The notes under the pieces were generated by a model. It did no database searches. It was not told the origin of the DNA and saw nothing but the letters and a program-made list of their open reading frames with translations. A DNA stretch of 64,000 bases from Artemisia argyi (taxonomy: Eukaryota > Streptophyta > Magnoliopsida > Asterales > Asteraceae), in the NCBI GenBank assembly GCA_030686995.1, contig CM060709.1, forward strand, positions 307,992,857 through 308,056,856, read 5' to 3'. Below are positions 10,497 to 22,255 of the stretch, in pieces (the first letter of the stretch is position 1; the number at the start of each line of letters is the position of its first letter). A program made the position numbers and the translations under genes.

Positions 10497-10850
10497 TGTT
10501 AGGTCACACTTTATGTAAACACAAGTATAAGAATGATAGAAAAAAGATGAGAATGAGAATGGGATGATTATGAGAATGAGAGAATTAGAATTGCAAGAGT
10601 TTCCTTAATATTTCACATAACCAACCAAGTTTACAAATGACCTAAGGCTTCTATATATAGGGAAGGAGCTAGGGCAACACTCCCTCTCCTTCCTTTCATC
10701 ATTTCGTGGGCTTTGAGGCCCATGGGTAACATACCTTAAGCCTAGTAAACTTAATACATTTAGTAAATGAAAGTAAATAATAGTTAAGCAACCTAACATT
10801 ATTACAAATGACTGAGACTTGATAAAATAGTGAAAACTATGATCCCAACA
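10497..10850 (-). mobile_element. 5' LTR of the minus-strand copia element
   Basis: 354 bp with terminal inverted repeats TGTTAGG...CCCAACA. On the minus strand it has a TATA-like CTATATATAG (around 10651), and the primer site follows at its 3' end. The internal region to the left holds the leader array and gag. Confidence 0.75.
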
Positions 10851-11030
10851 GGAATTATAATTTCATATATCTCACTTAAATATAAGTTTGTATTCATATG
10901 TGTATAGGTGTTTTAATGATTGTATATACTTTAATTAACTAATGTATAATTGATGCGTGGGAATCGCACCTTGCTTTACCTCTCGAGGGATCTCGCGAGG
11001 CTTACAACCCCCACTAGGCAGTGTACCTGA

Positions 11031-11072
11031 TCGTTGTAGTATAGTATAGTGACAAGTACCGGGGGATTGATC
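11031..11072 (+). other. tRNA-Asp-like segment within the LTR
   Basis: TCGTTGTAGTATAGT (11031-11045) matches, as I recall it, the 5' acceptor/D-arm sequence of plant tRNA-Asp(GUC). After an ATAGT duplication come AAGTA and then CCGGGGGATTGATC, which resembles its T-arm. The anticodon arm is missing. It recurs at 15975-16016, 20918-20959 and, inverted, at 30824-30865. It is not a functional tRNA gene. In element RNA sense it is complementary to tRNA-Asp and lies about 86 nt from the primer site. Confidence 0.55.
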
Positions 11073-11937
11073 GTTCAGCTTAGGAATAGTGTCGCTAGGA
11101 TTAGAAAGCCTAATTAATAGTTCTAAAGATGAAAGATGATTATTTTTGGGTTTTTATATTTTTTATGAAAGCAAGTAAAATCTCGGGTTTTGGAAGAGTG
11201 GGCGGAATTAGTTGCTATTCAACTAACCCAAAACTATTATATAACTAAATTAAACTAATGAAAATGAAATTAAACTAATATTAAACTAAGGTTGTGAGCA
11301 GTATTTGGAGAAATTGTGTTTACTTAGACTTCATTACTCCCTAGATATCTTTTACATGTCAATTACTTGTTACACTTGTATGGATGACGGATTGTATTCC
11401 TTAATACCATTCGTGGGGTGGCATACATAACTCCCCAACTCTATGAGCTCTTATCTCCTCCTACACCATGACCCAGCACAACTATAGGGATTGTAAACAG
11501 TGGCTCATGCATTAAATACAACCAATAAAGACCTAGTACGCCTCGGTTCATGTTTCTTAAGACGTTCAAGCATGTTACCATTTGGAGATCTGCCAGTTTT
11601 CTTAAGCCTAACATATAATATCATTCATCCAAAACAAGAATAGACAAGTAATCAACACATAATCAACATCTAGGTTTCATTAGATCTAAGAAAACACAAA
11701 GGAAATCTAGCCTACCATAGTAGAATTAAGATAAGAACAAAAGATAAACAACCAACACATAGACATATTGATTGAATTAAGAGTATACTTATCTCAATTA
11801 CAATGCAAGGTTTCAAGGGTTTGGAACCCTTGAAAAACCTGTAAAAGAGGCACCAAAATCGTCTTTAGGGTTTCACCAAAACTTCTCCTTTTTTTTTTAA
11901 TGAAAAAACTAGAAAACTATATATAGGAAAATCCATC

Positions 11938-12159
11938 TGACGGCGTCAAGAGTAAAGTCTGACGCCGTCACCTCGCCGCCATATGCTTCCTCGGACGCCC
12001 TAGATCCACTTGTGACTGCCCATGTGACGCCGTCACCACCTACGGTATTTTATTCTTGGCCACTTTGACGCCGTCACCTAACCATCTGACGCCGTCACCA
12101 GCTACGGTATTTTATTCATCATCTCTGACGCCGTCAAGAAGGAAGTCTTGACGCCGTCA
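11938..12159 (-). promoter_or_regulatory. TGACG-CGTCA palindrome array in U3
   Basis: Seven copies of TGACG(C/G)CGTCA start at 11938, 11960, 12024, 12065, 12087, 12125 and 12149. Several form pairs 22-24 bp apart. In element orientation they sit just upstream of the TATA box at about 11918. TGACG is the core bound by plant TGA-type bZIP factors (as-1 element). Equivalent arrays lie at about 16881-17104, 21823-22045 and 29741-29963. Confidence 0.6.
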
Positions 12160-12365
12160 CCTTGTATCTTCAGCATGGATTTTTGATACTTTGCCGTTTT
12201 CTTTACTTTTATGCTCCAAAAACGTCCAAAATAGCCTCATTTCCAGAATTCACTCTCCAAACACCTAAAATCACAAAAGGAACGATTTAGGGCAATATTT
12301 GATCAAATAAAGTCGGATTCGGGCTTAAATGACCCCCTAAAAACGGATCATTTTTCGCCTCATCA

Positions 12366-14835
12366 TATACCCTTACACTTGAGATTTGCTTGTCCTCAAG
12401 CAAATGAGCTTTTATTCTACTCAAAAGACAAGTTAGGGGTCATTTAACACTAATATAAAAGTAATTACAACAAATAATCGTTCCACTAAAGACCAATAGA
12501 CAAGCACGGAGGTCATACACAAGCACCTCACAAATAGTGTTTAGATACTCACATCTCTCGGGTGTAATAAAGTAATATAACATTATGGAAATGGAAGATA
12601 TCTCTCACTACCTGTCATAGCAAAATAGATTACCATAGGCTTGGGAAAGGATCAAACCTCCACCACATGGCGTAAGCACCTAGGATAAACTATCAAAGAG
12701 GTCTTTTAAAGGGTTGTAACGTTAGGTGTAGGGATATGAATTACACGGTTTTGTTGGATAAAGGGAATTTTTACTGGTGGCGAGTTAACAATCTTAGTTA
12801 ATTACATGTACAAGATGGCGTTGTTAAGCCAAGACTAGACTCGACTTAAGCTAATAAATGAAAAATAACAAAAATATAAAATGAACATAGAATGAAAACG
12901 GGATGGTAGTCCGTATGTTTTTTCTCTCTTTTTCCTTTTTCTATTTTTTTTCTTTTTCTTAATTTTTTTTCGATTTTTTATTTTTTGCATACACTCTTAC
13001 CCTACCATCCAAAATAATACATCATAGGGGTTTGAGCATTCCCCTTACACTTGAATCTTTACATACTTTACATTAAACTATTCTAATGACTCGAATTAAG
13101 AAAATCAAAACACTTGGAGCACTTTTAAGATTAACGTACATATGGGGGTAATAATATGATGTTCTTCCCCATTACTCCATAAAATAAGTACTTACCCATG
13201 AGTCCCAATCGTCCCAAAACAATATGTACAAGGATATGACTCGACTTAGCAACCATGTAATCAATTAGAAAGTTAACTTAGGGTTTTACAAATAACAATA
13301 ATGCACTAAAAATGAGCGCATACATGGAAGTCTAAGGCGATTTGGGTGTACATTTAAGTGGGGTGTAACAAATTCTTCCTTTAAGTAAAATGCTTAAAGT
13401 TAGAAACAAAAAGATAGGCTCGGAGGGGTGTACTAGGGGTTTCGTGTACTAAAAATGAGTACAACGCAAAGGGTGTGGGAAAAATTAGTTGACTTAACTA
13501 GCCAAGTAATATGACTTAAATGGTCAAGTAATTATAATACGGGTTTAACACAAGGGTGATCCTAATGCCTCTTATCATGTAGTAAATCCTACTACACGAA
13601 TGTAGTCTCACTAGCGGTCTCGGGATGCATCACTAACGCAAGTTCTAGAATCTAAATGCTACCGGTACACTCATAAGCACCAATAATAAATGCTTTTCCT
13701 ATCAAAACTAAAGGCGAACCTCACATTTTTGGGTGGAAAATTTTTCTGAATATACGGTTATGTGCTAGTCATACAACCTCCTATCCATGAGACGCTTGCT
13801 ATGGCTAAAGTTTCACTCCTAAATGTTGTAAAAAATTTTAAATTTGGCGCTAAAATTACACTAACAAGTATTTCTCATAGTTTTATTACTCATCTACTAT
13901 CAAACAAAACAAACTCAAGCGAAAGTGCATATGTAAGGTATCATCTTTTTACCTTCCCCTTACACTTAGGATGAACATTGTCCCCAATGTTCAAGTAAAG
14001 AATGTAAAAGTAACAAGTAAAGAGAATGAAATCAAATACTCCCCTGATTCGCTCGGTATGGATTTTAGGTTGGCCAGGTTAAATCTTCCTCCAAGAAAAT
14101 GAATAATCAAAGCTTCCCTTCCAGAATATAAATCATCTTCTTGTCTTAAATAACCTGTAAATCCTGACAAAAGTAGACAAGGCAACCTCGCGTAAAATCG
14201 GCGGCATCCTATATAAGTTACTAAATCCTAGAAAACAAAGTAAGATATAATGCTTGTGGAATGAAGTTTGCAGATTTCCTGGAGATTATAAAACTTAATA
14301 ATTCACAAAAACCATAAGACTCCGTTAGAAAAACAAAACCGGTAAAATTTTCAGATTTTTGACTCCTGACGCCGTCAAGAGCAATAGCCTGACGCCGTCA
14401 GAATGGACCTGCAGAAATCTTTATGTTAAGTTTCCGGAAAATTTCTGGAAAAACCTTGTCCTACTTCCTGGAAAATCCTGCAAAACTTCATTATGACTCG
14501 ATACAAGCATTTGACTCTAACAAATACGAATATACATGTTCATTAAATATTGTGGAGAATCATGATCGGTTTGTTTCTTAAAAACATATTTGGGGTCTCC
14601 CTTACACTTATCTTTTGCAAGAATACCTTTAGGTTGAAGTTAAGACTAGGCCAAACAACATAATAAAGTATTTCCACATTCTAATTTAGAAACATGATCA
14701 ACCAACAATAAAAATAAAACATGCATACGGAAGCAAATAACAATCAAACAAATAAAATCACACAAAACATGGGTTGCCTCCCAAGAAGCGCTTTTCTTTA
14801 TTTACGAGTCTTGTAGCTAGACTCAAAGTCGTGGG
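12366..14835. other. Internal region 1, non-coding part
   Basis: Non-coding, with a pyrimidine-rich tract around 12915-12985. Repeated CCTTACACTT blocks (about 12370, 13045, 13958, 14600) read AAGTGTAAGG on the element strand, like extra polypurine tracts. Two further TGACGCCGTCA palindromes lie at 14367-14401. Small ORFs here have no family resemblance. Confidence 0.6.
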
Positions 14836-15732
14836 TTATCGTGTATCGCTTATGCTCACATAACCAAGAGTGAGCCACCTAATTGTCGCCTCATCTTTCT
14901 TATATTCTTCTCCTAACTCTAGGCAATGGCGATAGTACTTTTTACTCTTTTCATGTGTGTACTTAAGTCCTTTTCTCTCATCATTCTCACTTAGCATTTC
15001 CATGGGCGGATACCTACTACACTTTTCCATGGAAAAACCTTTGAACCTAGGGTGTGTGCGGGGCATTTGATAAACAAAATCTTCATCCCCATCCGAGAAT
15101 GTAATTAGCCCTTCTATGAGTTTTTCATCAAGGTTGGTCAATCGTTTGAAGGGTTTTCCACACACAACTTGGCTCAATTTATTATCAATAAACTCTCCTA
15201 GATTCTCCATAACCATGAACTCAACAAGATAAACCAACTTTCCTACAAATACGTGCAATGGTATTGCCTTAACAATGACGTTTTCCCCCTTGTATTCTAA
15301 CTCCTCTACCATGATTTTATTGTATTCATTACGTGAGATTATGTTCATTGGAAGAGATGAGTTGAGATAGGCATTAAAGCTCTTAAATCCAATCTTACAA
15401 GGGAATTGCATGTTGAATGAACTATCGCACTCAATCCTAGTTCTAGGGTCCACATACCTAAGAGGGTTTATTTCCTCTTCCATTCTATCCTCATTAACTA
15501 CGTCACCATCATCAAGATCCTCATCGGAGTCTGAATAGTAAAAAGGACTAGCCCTACGGTCATCATCATGATCAGACTCTTCTAGCTCAGAATTATTGTT
15601 AAAGTGGTGGTTGGGTGAGAGGTTAGGTGGGTTCTCATTTTCTGCTAAAGGAAGTGGGGCGGGCAATTGGAACATCCTACGACGAAAAACACGAATAACA
15701 GGAATCAGCCGATCAATGTTATTGTGATCCAT
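14836..15732 (-). CDS. Retropepsin-like ORF of the non-autonomous element, copy 1
   Basis: 298 codons from ATG at 15730-15732 to TAG. Residues 1-90 are low complexity (Pro/Asn-rich, then an acidic run SDSDEDLDDGD). Residues 105-205 resemble a fold common in plant gypsy elements, with a retropepsin-like strand pattern (FNAYLNSSLPMNIIS, HVFVGKLVYLVEFMV, LSQVVCGKPF). The position expected to hold the catalytic D-T/S-G reads L-N-S-S, so proteolytic activity is unlikely. The C-terminus holds TFSDGDEDFVYQMPRT and KYYRHCLELGEEY, seen in Asteraceae retroelement ORFs (recall). It is the only substantial ORF in the 3.5-kb internal region and is intact in both tandem copies. Confidence 0.55.
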   Translation of the reverse strand: MDHNNIDRLIPVIRVFRRRMFQLPAPLPLAENENPPNLSPNHHFNNNSELEESDHDDDRRASPFYYSDSDEDLDDGDVVNEDRMEEEINPLRYVDPRTRIECDSSFNMQFPCKIGFKSFNAYLNSSLPMNIISRNEYNKIMVEELEYKGENVIVKAIPLHVFVGKLVYLVEFMVMENLGEFIDNKLSQVVCGKPFKRLTNLDEKLIEGLITFSDGDEDFVYQMPRTHPRFKGFSMEKCSRYPPMEMLSENDERKGLKYTHEKSKKYYRHCLELGEEYKKDEATIRWLTLGYVSISDTR

Positions 15733-15870
15733 CGAAACAGTTTACGAACAAAGACACAAAGAAATAAGATAGACTAAAGAAGACCTAAAAATAAAAATAA
15801 AAATCTTACTAGAAAGGAATCTAGCAAGTAGACCTAATAAAAAGAAATCCTAACCTAGACAATAACTATT

Positions 15871-15888
15871 TCCCGGGCTGCGGCGCCA
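15871..15888 (-). promoter_or_regulatory. Primer binding site, tRNA-Asp-like
   Basis: On the minus strand TGGCGCCGCAGCCCGGGA lies five bases beyond the LTR end. It matches the 3' end of plant tRNA-Asp at 14 of the first 17 positions as I recall that tRNA. TGGCGCC primer sites are usual for Tat/Athila-type gypsy elements. A second copy is at 20814-20831. Confidence 0.6.
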
Positions 15889-15894
15889 AAAACT

Positions 15895-17308
15895 TGATGC
15901 GTGGGAATCGCACCTTGCTTTACCTCTCGAGGGATCTCGCGAGGCTTACAACCCCCACCAGGCAGTGTACCTGATCGTTGTAGTATAGTATAGTGACAAG
16001 TACCGGGGGATTGATCGTTCAGCTTAGGAATAGTGTCGCTAGGATTAGAAAGCCTAATTAATAGTTCTAAAGATGAAAGATGATTATTTTTGTGTTTTTA
16101 TATTTTTTATGAAAGCAAGTAAAATCTCGGGTTTTGGAAGAGTGGGCGGAATTAGTTGCTATTCAACTAACCCAAAACTATTATATAACTAAATTAAACT
16201 AATGAAAATGAAATTAAACTAATATTAAACTAAGGTTGTGAGCAGTATTTGGAGAAATTGTGTTTACTTAGACTTCATTACTCCCTAGATATCTTTTACA
16301 TGTCAATTACTTGTTACACTTGTATGGATGACGGATTGTATTCCTTAATACCATTCGTTGGGTGGCATACATAACTCCCCAACTCTATGAGCTCTTATCT
16401 CCTCCTACACCATGACCCAGCACAACTATAGGGATTGTAAACAGTGGCTCATGCATTAAATACAACCAATAAAGACCTAGTACGCCTCGGTTCATGTTTC
16501 TTAAGACGTTCAAGCATGTTACCATTTGGAGATCTGCCAGTTTTCTTAAGCCTAACATATAATATCATTCATCCAAAACAAGAATAGACAAGTAATCAAC
16601 ACATAATCAACATCTAGGTTTCATTAGATCTAAGCAAACACAAAGGAAATCTAGCCTAGCATAGTAGAATTAAGATAAGAACAAAAGATAAACAACCAAC
16701 ACATAGACATATTGATTGAATTAAGAGTATACTTATCTCAATTACAATGCAAGGTTTCAAGGGTTTGGAACCCTTGAAAAACCTGTAAAAGAGGCACCAA
16801 AATCGTCTTTAGGGTTTCACCAAAACTTCTCCTTTTTTTTTAATGAAAAAACTAGAAAACTATATATAGGAAAATCCATCTGACGGCGTCAAGAGTAAAG
16901 TCTGACGCCGTCACCTCGCCGCCATATGCTTCCTCGGACGCCCTAGATCCACTTGTGACGGCCCATGTGACGCCGTCACCACCTACGGTATTTTATTCTT
17001 GGCCACTTTGACGCCGTCACCTAACCATCTGACGCCGTCACCAGCTACGGTATTTTATTCATCATCTCTGACACCGTCAAGAAGGAAGTCTTGACGCCGT
17101 CACCTTGTATCTTCAGCATGGATTTTTGGTACTTTGCCGTTTTCTTTATTTTTATGCTCCAAAAACGTCCAAAATAGCCTCATTTCCAGAATTCACTCTC
17201 CAAACACCTAAAATCACAAAAGGAACGATTTAGGGCAATATTTGATCAAATAAAGTCGGATTCGGGCTTAAATGACCCCCTAAAAACGGATCATTTTTCG
17301 CCTCATCA
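15895..17308 (-). repeat. LTR copy 2 (shared middle LTR)
   Basis: 1414 bp, nearly identical to copy 1. It serves as 5' LTR of one unit and 3' LTR of the next. Confidence 0.9.
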
Positions 17309-19778
17309 TATACCCTTACACTTGAGATTTGCTTGTCCTCAAGCAAATGAGCTTTTATTCTACTCAAAAGACAAGTTAGAGGTCATTTAACACTAATATA
17401 AAAGTAATTACAACAAATAATCGTTCCACTAAAGACCAATAGACAAGCACGGAGGTCATACACAAGCACCTCACAAATAGTGTTTAGATACTCACATCTC
17501 TCGGGTGTAATAAAGTAATATAACATTATGGAAATGGAAGATATCTCTCACTACCTGTCATAGCAAAATAGATTACCATAGGCTTGGGAAAGGATCAAAC
17601 CTCCACCACATGGCGTAAGCACCTAGGATAAACTATCAAAGAGGTCTTTTAAAGGGTTGTAACGTTAGGTGTAGGGATATGAATTACACGGTTTTGTTGG
17701 ATAAAGGGAATTTTTACTGGTGGCGAGTTAACAATCTTAGTTAATTACATGTACAAGATGGCGTTGCTAAGCCAAGACTAGACTCGACTTAAGCTAATAA
17801 ATGAAAAATAACAAAAATATAAAATGAACATAGAATGAAAACGGGATGGTAGTCCGTATGTTTTTTCTCTCTTTTTCCTTTTTCTATTTTTTTTCTTTTT
17901 CTTAATTTTTTTTCGATTTTTTTTTTTTGCATACACTCTTACCCTACTATCCAAAATAATACATCATAGGGGTTTGAGCATTCCCCTTACACTTGAATCT
18001 TTACATACTTTACATTAAACTATTCTAATGACTCGAATTAAGAAAATCAAAACACTTGGAGCACTTTTAAGATTAACGTACATATGGGGGTAATAATATG
18101 ATGTTCTTCCCCATTACTCCATAAAATAAGTACTTACCCATGAGTCCCAATCGTCCCAAAACAATATGTACAAGGATATGACTCGACTTAGCAACCATGT
18201 AATCAATTAGAAAGTTAACTTAGGGTTTTACAAATAACAATAATGCACTAAAAATGAGCGCATACATGGAAGTCTAAGGCGATTTGGGTGTACATTTAAG
18301 TGGGGTGTAACAAATTCTTCCTTTAAGTAAAATGCTTAAAGTTAGAAACGAAAAGATAGGCTCGGAGGGGTGTACTAGGGGTTTCGTGTACTAAAAATGA
18401 GTACAACGCAAAGGGTGTGGGAAAAATTAGTTGACTTAACTAGCCAAGTAATATGACTTAAATGGTCAAGTAATTATAATACGGGTTTAACACAAGGGTG
18501 ATCCTAATGCCTCTTATCATGTAGTAAATCCTACTACACGAATGTAGTCTCACTAGCGGTCTCGGGATGCATCACTAACGCAAGTTCTAGAATCTAAATG
18601 CTACCGGTACACTCATAAGCACCAATAATAAATGCTTTTCCTATCAAAACTAAAGGCGAACCTCACATTTTTGGGTGGAAAATTTTTCTGAATATACGGT
18701 TATGTGCTAGTCATACAACCTCCTATCCATGAGACGCTTGATATGGCTAAAGTTTCACTCCTAAATGTTGTAAAAAATTTTAAATTTGGCGCTAAAATTA
18801 CACTAACAAGTATTTCTCATAGTTTTATTACTCATCTACTATCAAACAAAACAAACTCAAGCGAAAGTGCATATGTAAGGTATCATCTTTTTACCTTCCC
18901 CTTACACTTAGGATGAACATTGTCCCCAATGTTCAAGTAAAGAATGTAAAAGTAACAAGTAAAGAGAATGAAATCAAATACTCCCCTGATTCGCTCGGTA
19001 TGGATTTTAGGTTTGCCAGGTTCAATCTTCCTCCAAGAAAATGAACAATCAAAGCTTCCCTTCCAGAATATAAATCATCTTCTTGTCTTAAATAACCTGT
19101 AAATCCTGACAAAAGTAGACAAGGCAACCTCGCGTAAAATCGGCGGCATCCTATATAAGTTACTAAATCCTAGAAAACAAAGTAAGATATAATGCTTGTG
19201 GAATGAAGTTTGCAGATTTCCTGGAGATTATAAAACTTAATAATTCACAAAAACCATAAGACTCCGTTAGAAAAACAAAACCTGTAAAATTTCCAGATTT
19301 TTGACTCCTGATGCCGTCAAGAGCAATAGCCTGACGCCGTCAGAATGGACCTGCAGAAATCTTTATGTTAAGTTTCCGGAAAATTTCTAGAAAAACCTTG
19401 TCCTACTTCCTGGAAAATCCTGCAAAACTTCATTATGACTCGATACAAGCATTTGACTCTAACAAATACGAATATACATGTTCATTAAATATTGTGGAGA
19501 ATCATGATCGGTTTGTTTCTTAAAAACATATTTGGGGTCTCCCCTTACACTTATCTTTTGCAAGAATACCTTTAGGTTGAAGTTAAGACTAGGCCAAACA
19601 ACATAATAAAGTATTTCCACGTTCTAATTTAGAAACATGATCAACCAACAATAAAAATAAAACATGCATACGGAAGCAAATAACAATCAAACAAATAAAA
19701 TCACACAAAACATGGGTTGCCTCCCAAGAAGCGCTTTTCTTTATTTACGAGTCTTGTAGCTAGACTCAAAGTCGTGGG
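17309..19778. other. Internal region 2, non-coding part
   Basis: Near-identical repeat of 12366-14835 with the same polypurine-like blocks. No gene. Confidence 0.7.
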
Positions 19779-20675
19779 TTATCGTGTATCGCTTATGCTC
19801 ACATAACCAAGAGTGAGCCACCTAATTGTCGCCTCATCTTTCTTATATTCTTCTCCTAACTCTAGGCACTGGCGATAGTACTTTTTACTCTTTTCATGTG
19901 TGTACTTAAGTCCTTTTCTTTCATCATTCTCACTTAGCATTTCCATGGGCGGATACCTACTACACTTTTCCATGGAAAAACCTTTGAACCTAGGGTGTGT
20001 GCGGGGCATTTGATAAACAAAATCTTCATCCCCATCCGAGAATGTAATTAGCCCTTCTATGAGTTTTTCATCAAGGTTGGTCAATCGTTTGAAGGGTTTT
20101 CCACACACAACTTGGCTCAATTTATTATCAATAAACTCTCCTAGATTCTCCATAACCATGAACTCAACAAGATAAACCAACTTTCCTACAAATACGTGCA
20201 ATGGTATTGCCTTAACAATGACGTTTTCCCCCTTGTATTCTAACTCCTCTACCATGATTTTATTGTATTCATTACGTGAGATTATGTTCATTGGAAGAGA
20301 TGAGTTGAGATAGGCATTAAAGCTCTTAAATCCAATCTTACAAGGGAATTGCATGTTGAATGAACTATCGCACTCAATCCTAGTTCTAGGGTCCACATAC
20401 CTAAGAGGGTTTATTTCCTCTTCCATTCTATCCTCATTAACTACGTCACCATCATCAAGATCCTCATCGGAGTCTGAATAGTAAAAAGGACTAGCCCTAC
20501 GGTCATCATCATGATCAGACTCTTCTAGCTCAGAATTATTGTTAAAGTGGTGGTTGGGTGAGAGGTTAGGTGGGTTCTCATTTTCTGCTAAAGGAAGTGG
20601 GGCGGGCAATTGGAACATCCTACGACGAAAAACACGAATAACAGGAATCAGCCGATCAATGTTATTGTGATCCAT
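19779..20675 (-). CDS. Retropepsin-like ORF of the non-autonomous element, copy 2
   Basis: 298 codons, ATG at 20673-20675. The translation matches the copy at 14836-15732 except for one change I can see, H to Q in the KYYR(H/Q)CLELG motif. The same L-N-S-S occurs in place of a catalytic D-T/S-G. Both copies remaining open fits a recent duplication; whether selection acts on the ORF cannot be judged from two near-identical copies. Confidence 0.55.
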   Translation of the reverse strand: MDHNNIDRLIPVIRVFRRRMFQLPAPLPLAENENPPNLSPNHHFNNNSELEESDHDDDRRASPFYYSDSDEDLDDGDVVNEDRMEEEINPLRYVDPRTRIECDSSFNMQFPCKIGFKSFNAYLNSSLPMNIISRNEYNKIMVEELEYKGENVIVKAIPLHVFVGKLVYLVEFMVMENLGEFIDNKLSQVVCGKPFKRLTNLDEKLIEGLITFSDGDEDFVYQMPRTHPRFKGFSMEKCSRYPPMEMLSENDERKGLKYTHEKSKKYYRQCLELGEEYKKDEATIRWLTLGYVSISDTR

Positions 20676-20837
20676 CGAAACAGTTTACGAACAAAGACAC
20701 AAAGAAATAAGATAGACTAAAGAAGACCTAAAAATAAAAATAAAAATCTTACTAGAAAGGAATCTAGCAAGTAGACCTAATAAAAAGAAATCCTAACCTA
20801 GACAATAACTATTTCCCGGGCTGCGGCGCCAAAAACT

Positions 20838-22250
20838 TGATGCGTGGGAATCGCACCTTGCTTTACCTCTCGAGGGATCTCGCGAGGCTTACAACCCCCA
20901 CCAGGCAGTGTACCTGATCGTTGTAGTATAGTATAGTGACAAGTACCGGGGGATTGATCGTTCAGCTTAGGAATAGTGTCGCTAGGATTAGAAAGCCTAA
21001 TTAATAGTTCTAAAGATGAAAGATGATTATTTTTGTGTTTTTATATTTTTTATGAAAGCAAGTAAAATCTCGGGTTTTGGAAGAGTGGGCGGAATTAGTT
21101 GCTATTCAACTAACCCAAAACTATTATATAACTAAATTAAACTAATGAAAATGAAATTAAACTAATATTAAACTAAGGTTGTGAGCAGTATTTGGAGAAA
21201 TTGTGTTTACTTAGACTTCATTACTCCCTAGATATCTTTTACATGTCAATTACTTGTTACACTTGTATGGATGACGGATTGTATTCCTTAATACCATTCG
21301 TGGGGTGGCATACATAACTCCCCAACTCTATGAGCTCTTATCTCCTCCTACACCATGACCCAGCACAACTATAGGGATTGTAAACAGTGGCTCATGCATT
21401 AAATACAACCAATAAAGACCTAGTACGCCTCGGTTCATGTTTCTTAAGACGTTCAAGCATGTTACCATTTGGAGATCTGCCAGTTTTCTTAAGCCTAATA
21501 TATAATAGCATTCATCCAAAACAAGAATAGACAAGTAATCAACACATAATCAACATCTAGGTTTTATTAGATCTAAGCAAACACAAAGGAAATCTAGCCT
21601 AGCATAGTAGAATTAAGATAAGAACAAAAGATAAACAACCAACACATAGACATATTGATTGAATTAAGAGTATACTTATCTCAATTACAATGCAAGGTTT
21701 CAAGGGTTTGGAACCCTTGAAAAACCTGTAAAAGAGGCACCAAAATCGTCTTTAGGGTTTCACCAAAACTTCTCCTTTTTTTTAATGAAAAAACTAGAAA
21801 ACTATATATAGGAAAATCCATCTGACGGCGTCAAGAGTAAAGTCTGACGCCGTCACCTCGCCGCCATATGCTTCCTCGGACGCCCTAGATCCACTTGTGA
21901 CGGCCTATGTGACGCCGTCACCACCTACGGTATTTTATTCTTGGCCACTTTGACGCCGTCACCTAACCATCTGACGCCGTCACCAGCTACGGTATTTTAT
22001 TCATCATCTCTGACGCCGTCAAGAAGGAAGTCTTGACGCCGTCACCTTGTATCTTCAGCATGGATTTTTGGTACTTTGCCGTTTTCTTTACTTTTATGCT
22101 CCAAAAACGTCCAAAATAGCCTCATTTCCAGAATTCACTCTCCAAACACCTAAAATCACAAAAGGAACGATTTAGGGCAATATTTGATCAAATAAAGTCG
22201 GATTCGGGCTTAAATGACCCCCTAAAAACGGATCATTTTTTGCCTCATCA
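20838..22250 (-). repeat. LTR copy 3 (5' LTR of the array)
   Basis: 1413 bp, nearly identical to copies 1 and 2. It ends at CATCA followed by the target duplication ataat. Confidence 0.9.
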
Positions 22251-22255
22251 ATAAT

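Larger units (their letters stand above)
10951..12365 (-). repeat. LTR copy 1 (3' LTR of the array)
   Basis: 1415 bp, TGATGCG...CATCA on the plus strand. On the minus strand it reads U3, a TGACG palindrome array, a TATA box (CTATATATAG, around 11918), then the R/U5 part with the tRNA-Asp-like segment. A polypurine-like tract (AAGTGTAAGGGTATA) abuts it on the internal side. Confidence 0.9.
10951..22250 (-). mobile_element. Tandem LTR retrotransposon with three LTRs and two internal regions
   Basis: LTR (10951-12365), internal (12366-15894), LTR (15895-17308), internal (17309-20837), LTR (20838-22250). The unit length is 4943-4944 bp. The whole array is flanked by the 5-bp target duplication ataat (10946-10950 and 22251-22255), so it behaves as one insertion. 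The three LTRs and two internals differ at only scattered bases. Primer sites lie left of the second and third LTRs and the ORFs are on the minus strand, fixing the orientation. No gag, integrase or reverse transcriptase is visible, so it is non-autonomous. Likely origin: unequal recombination, or insertion of a tandem cDNA. Confidence 0.9.

Noticed and set aside
11031..11072. A functional tRNA-Asp gene
   Set aside because: No anticodon arm, a D-loop duplication, and no 3' acceptor half; it cannot fold as a tRNA.
13762..14185. Small ORFs in the tandem element internals (and copies at 18704-19127)
   Set aside because: 60-70 codons, no homology recognised, and repeated only because the whole internal region is repeated.
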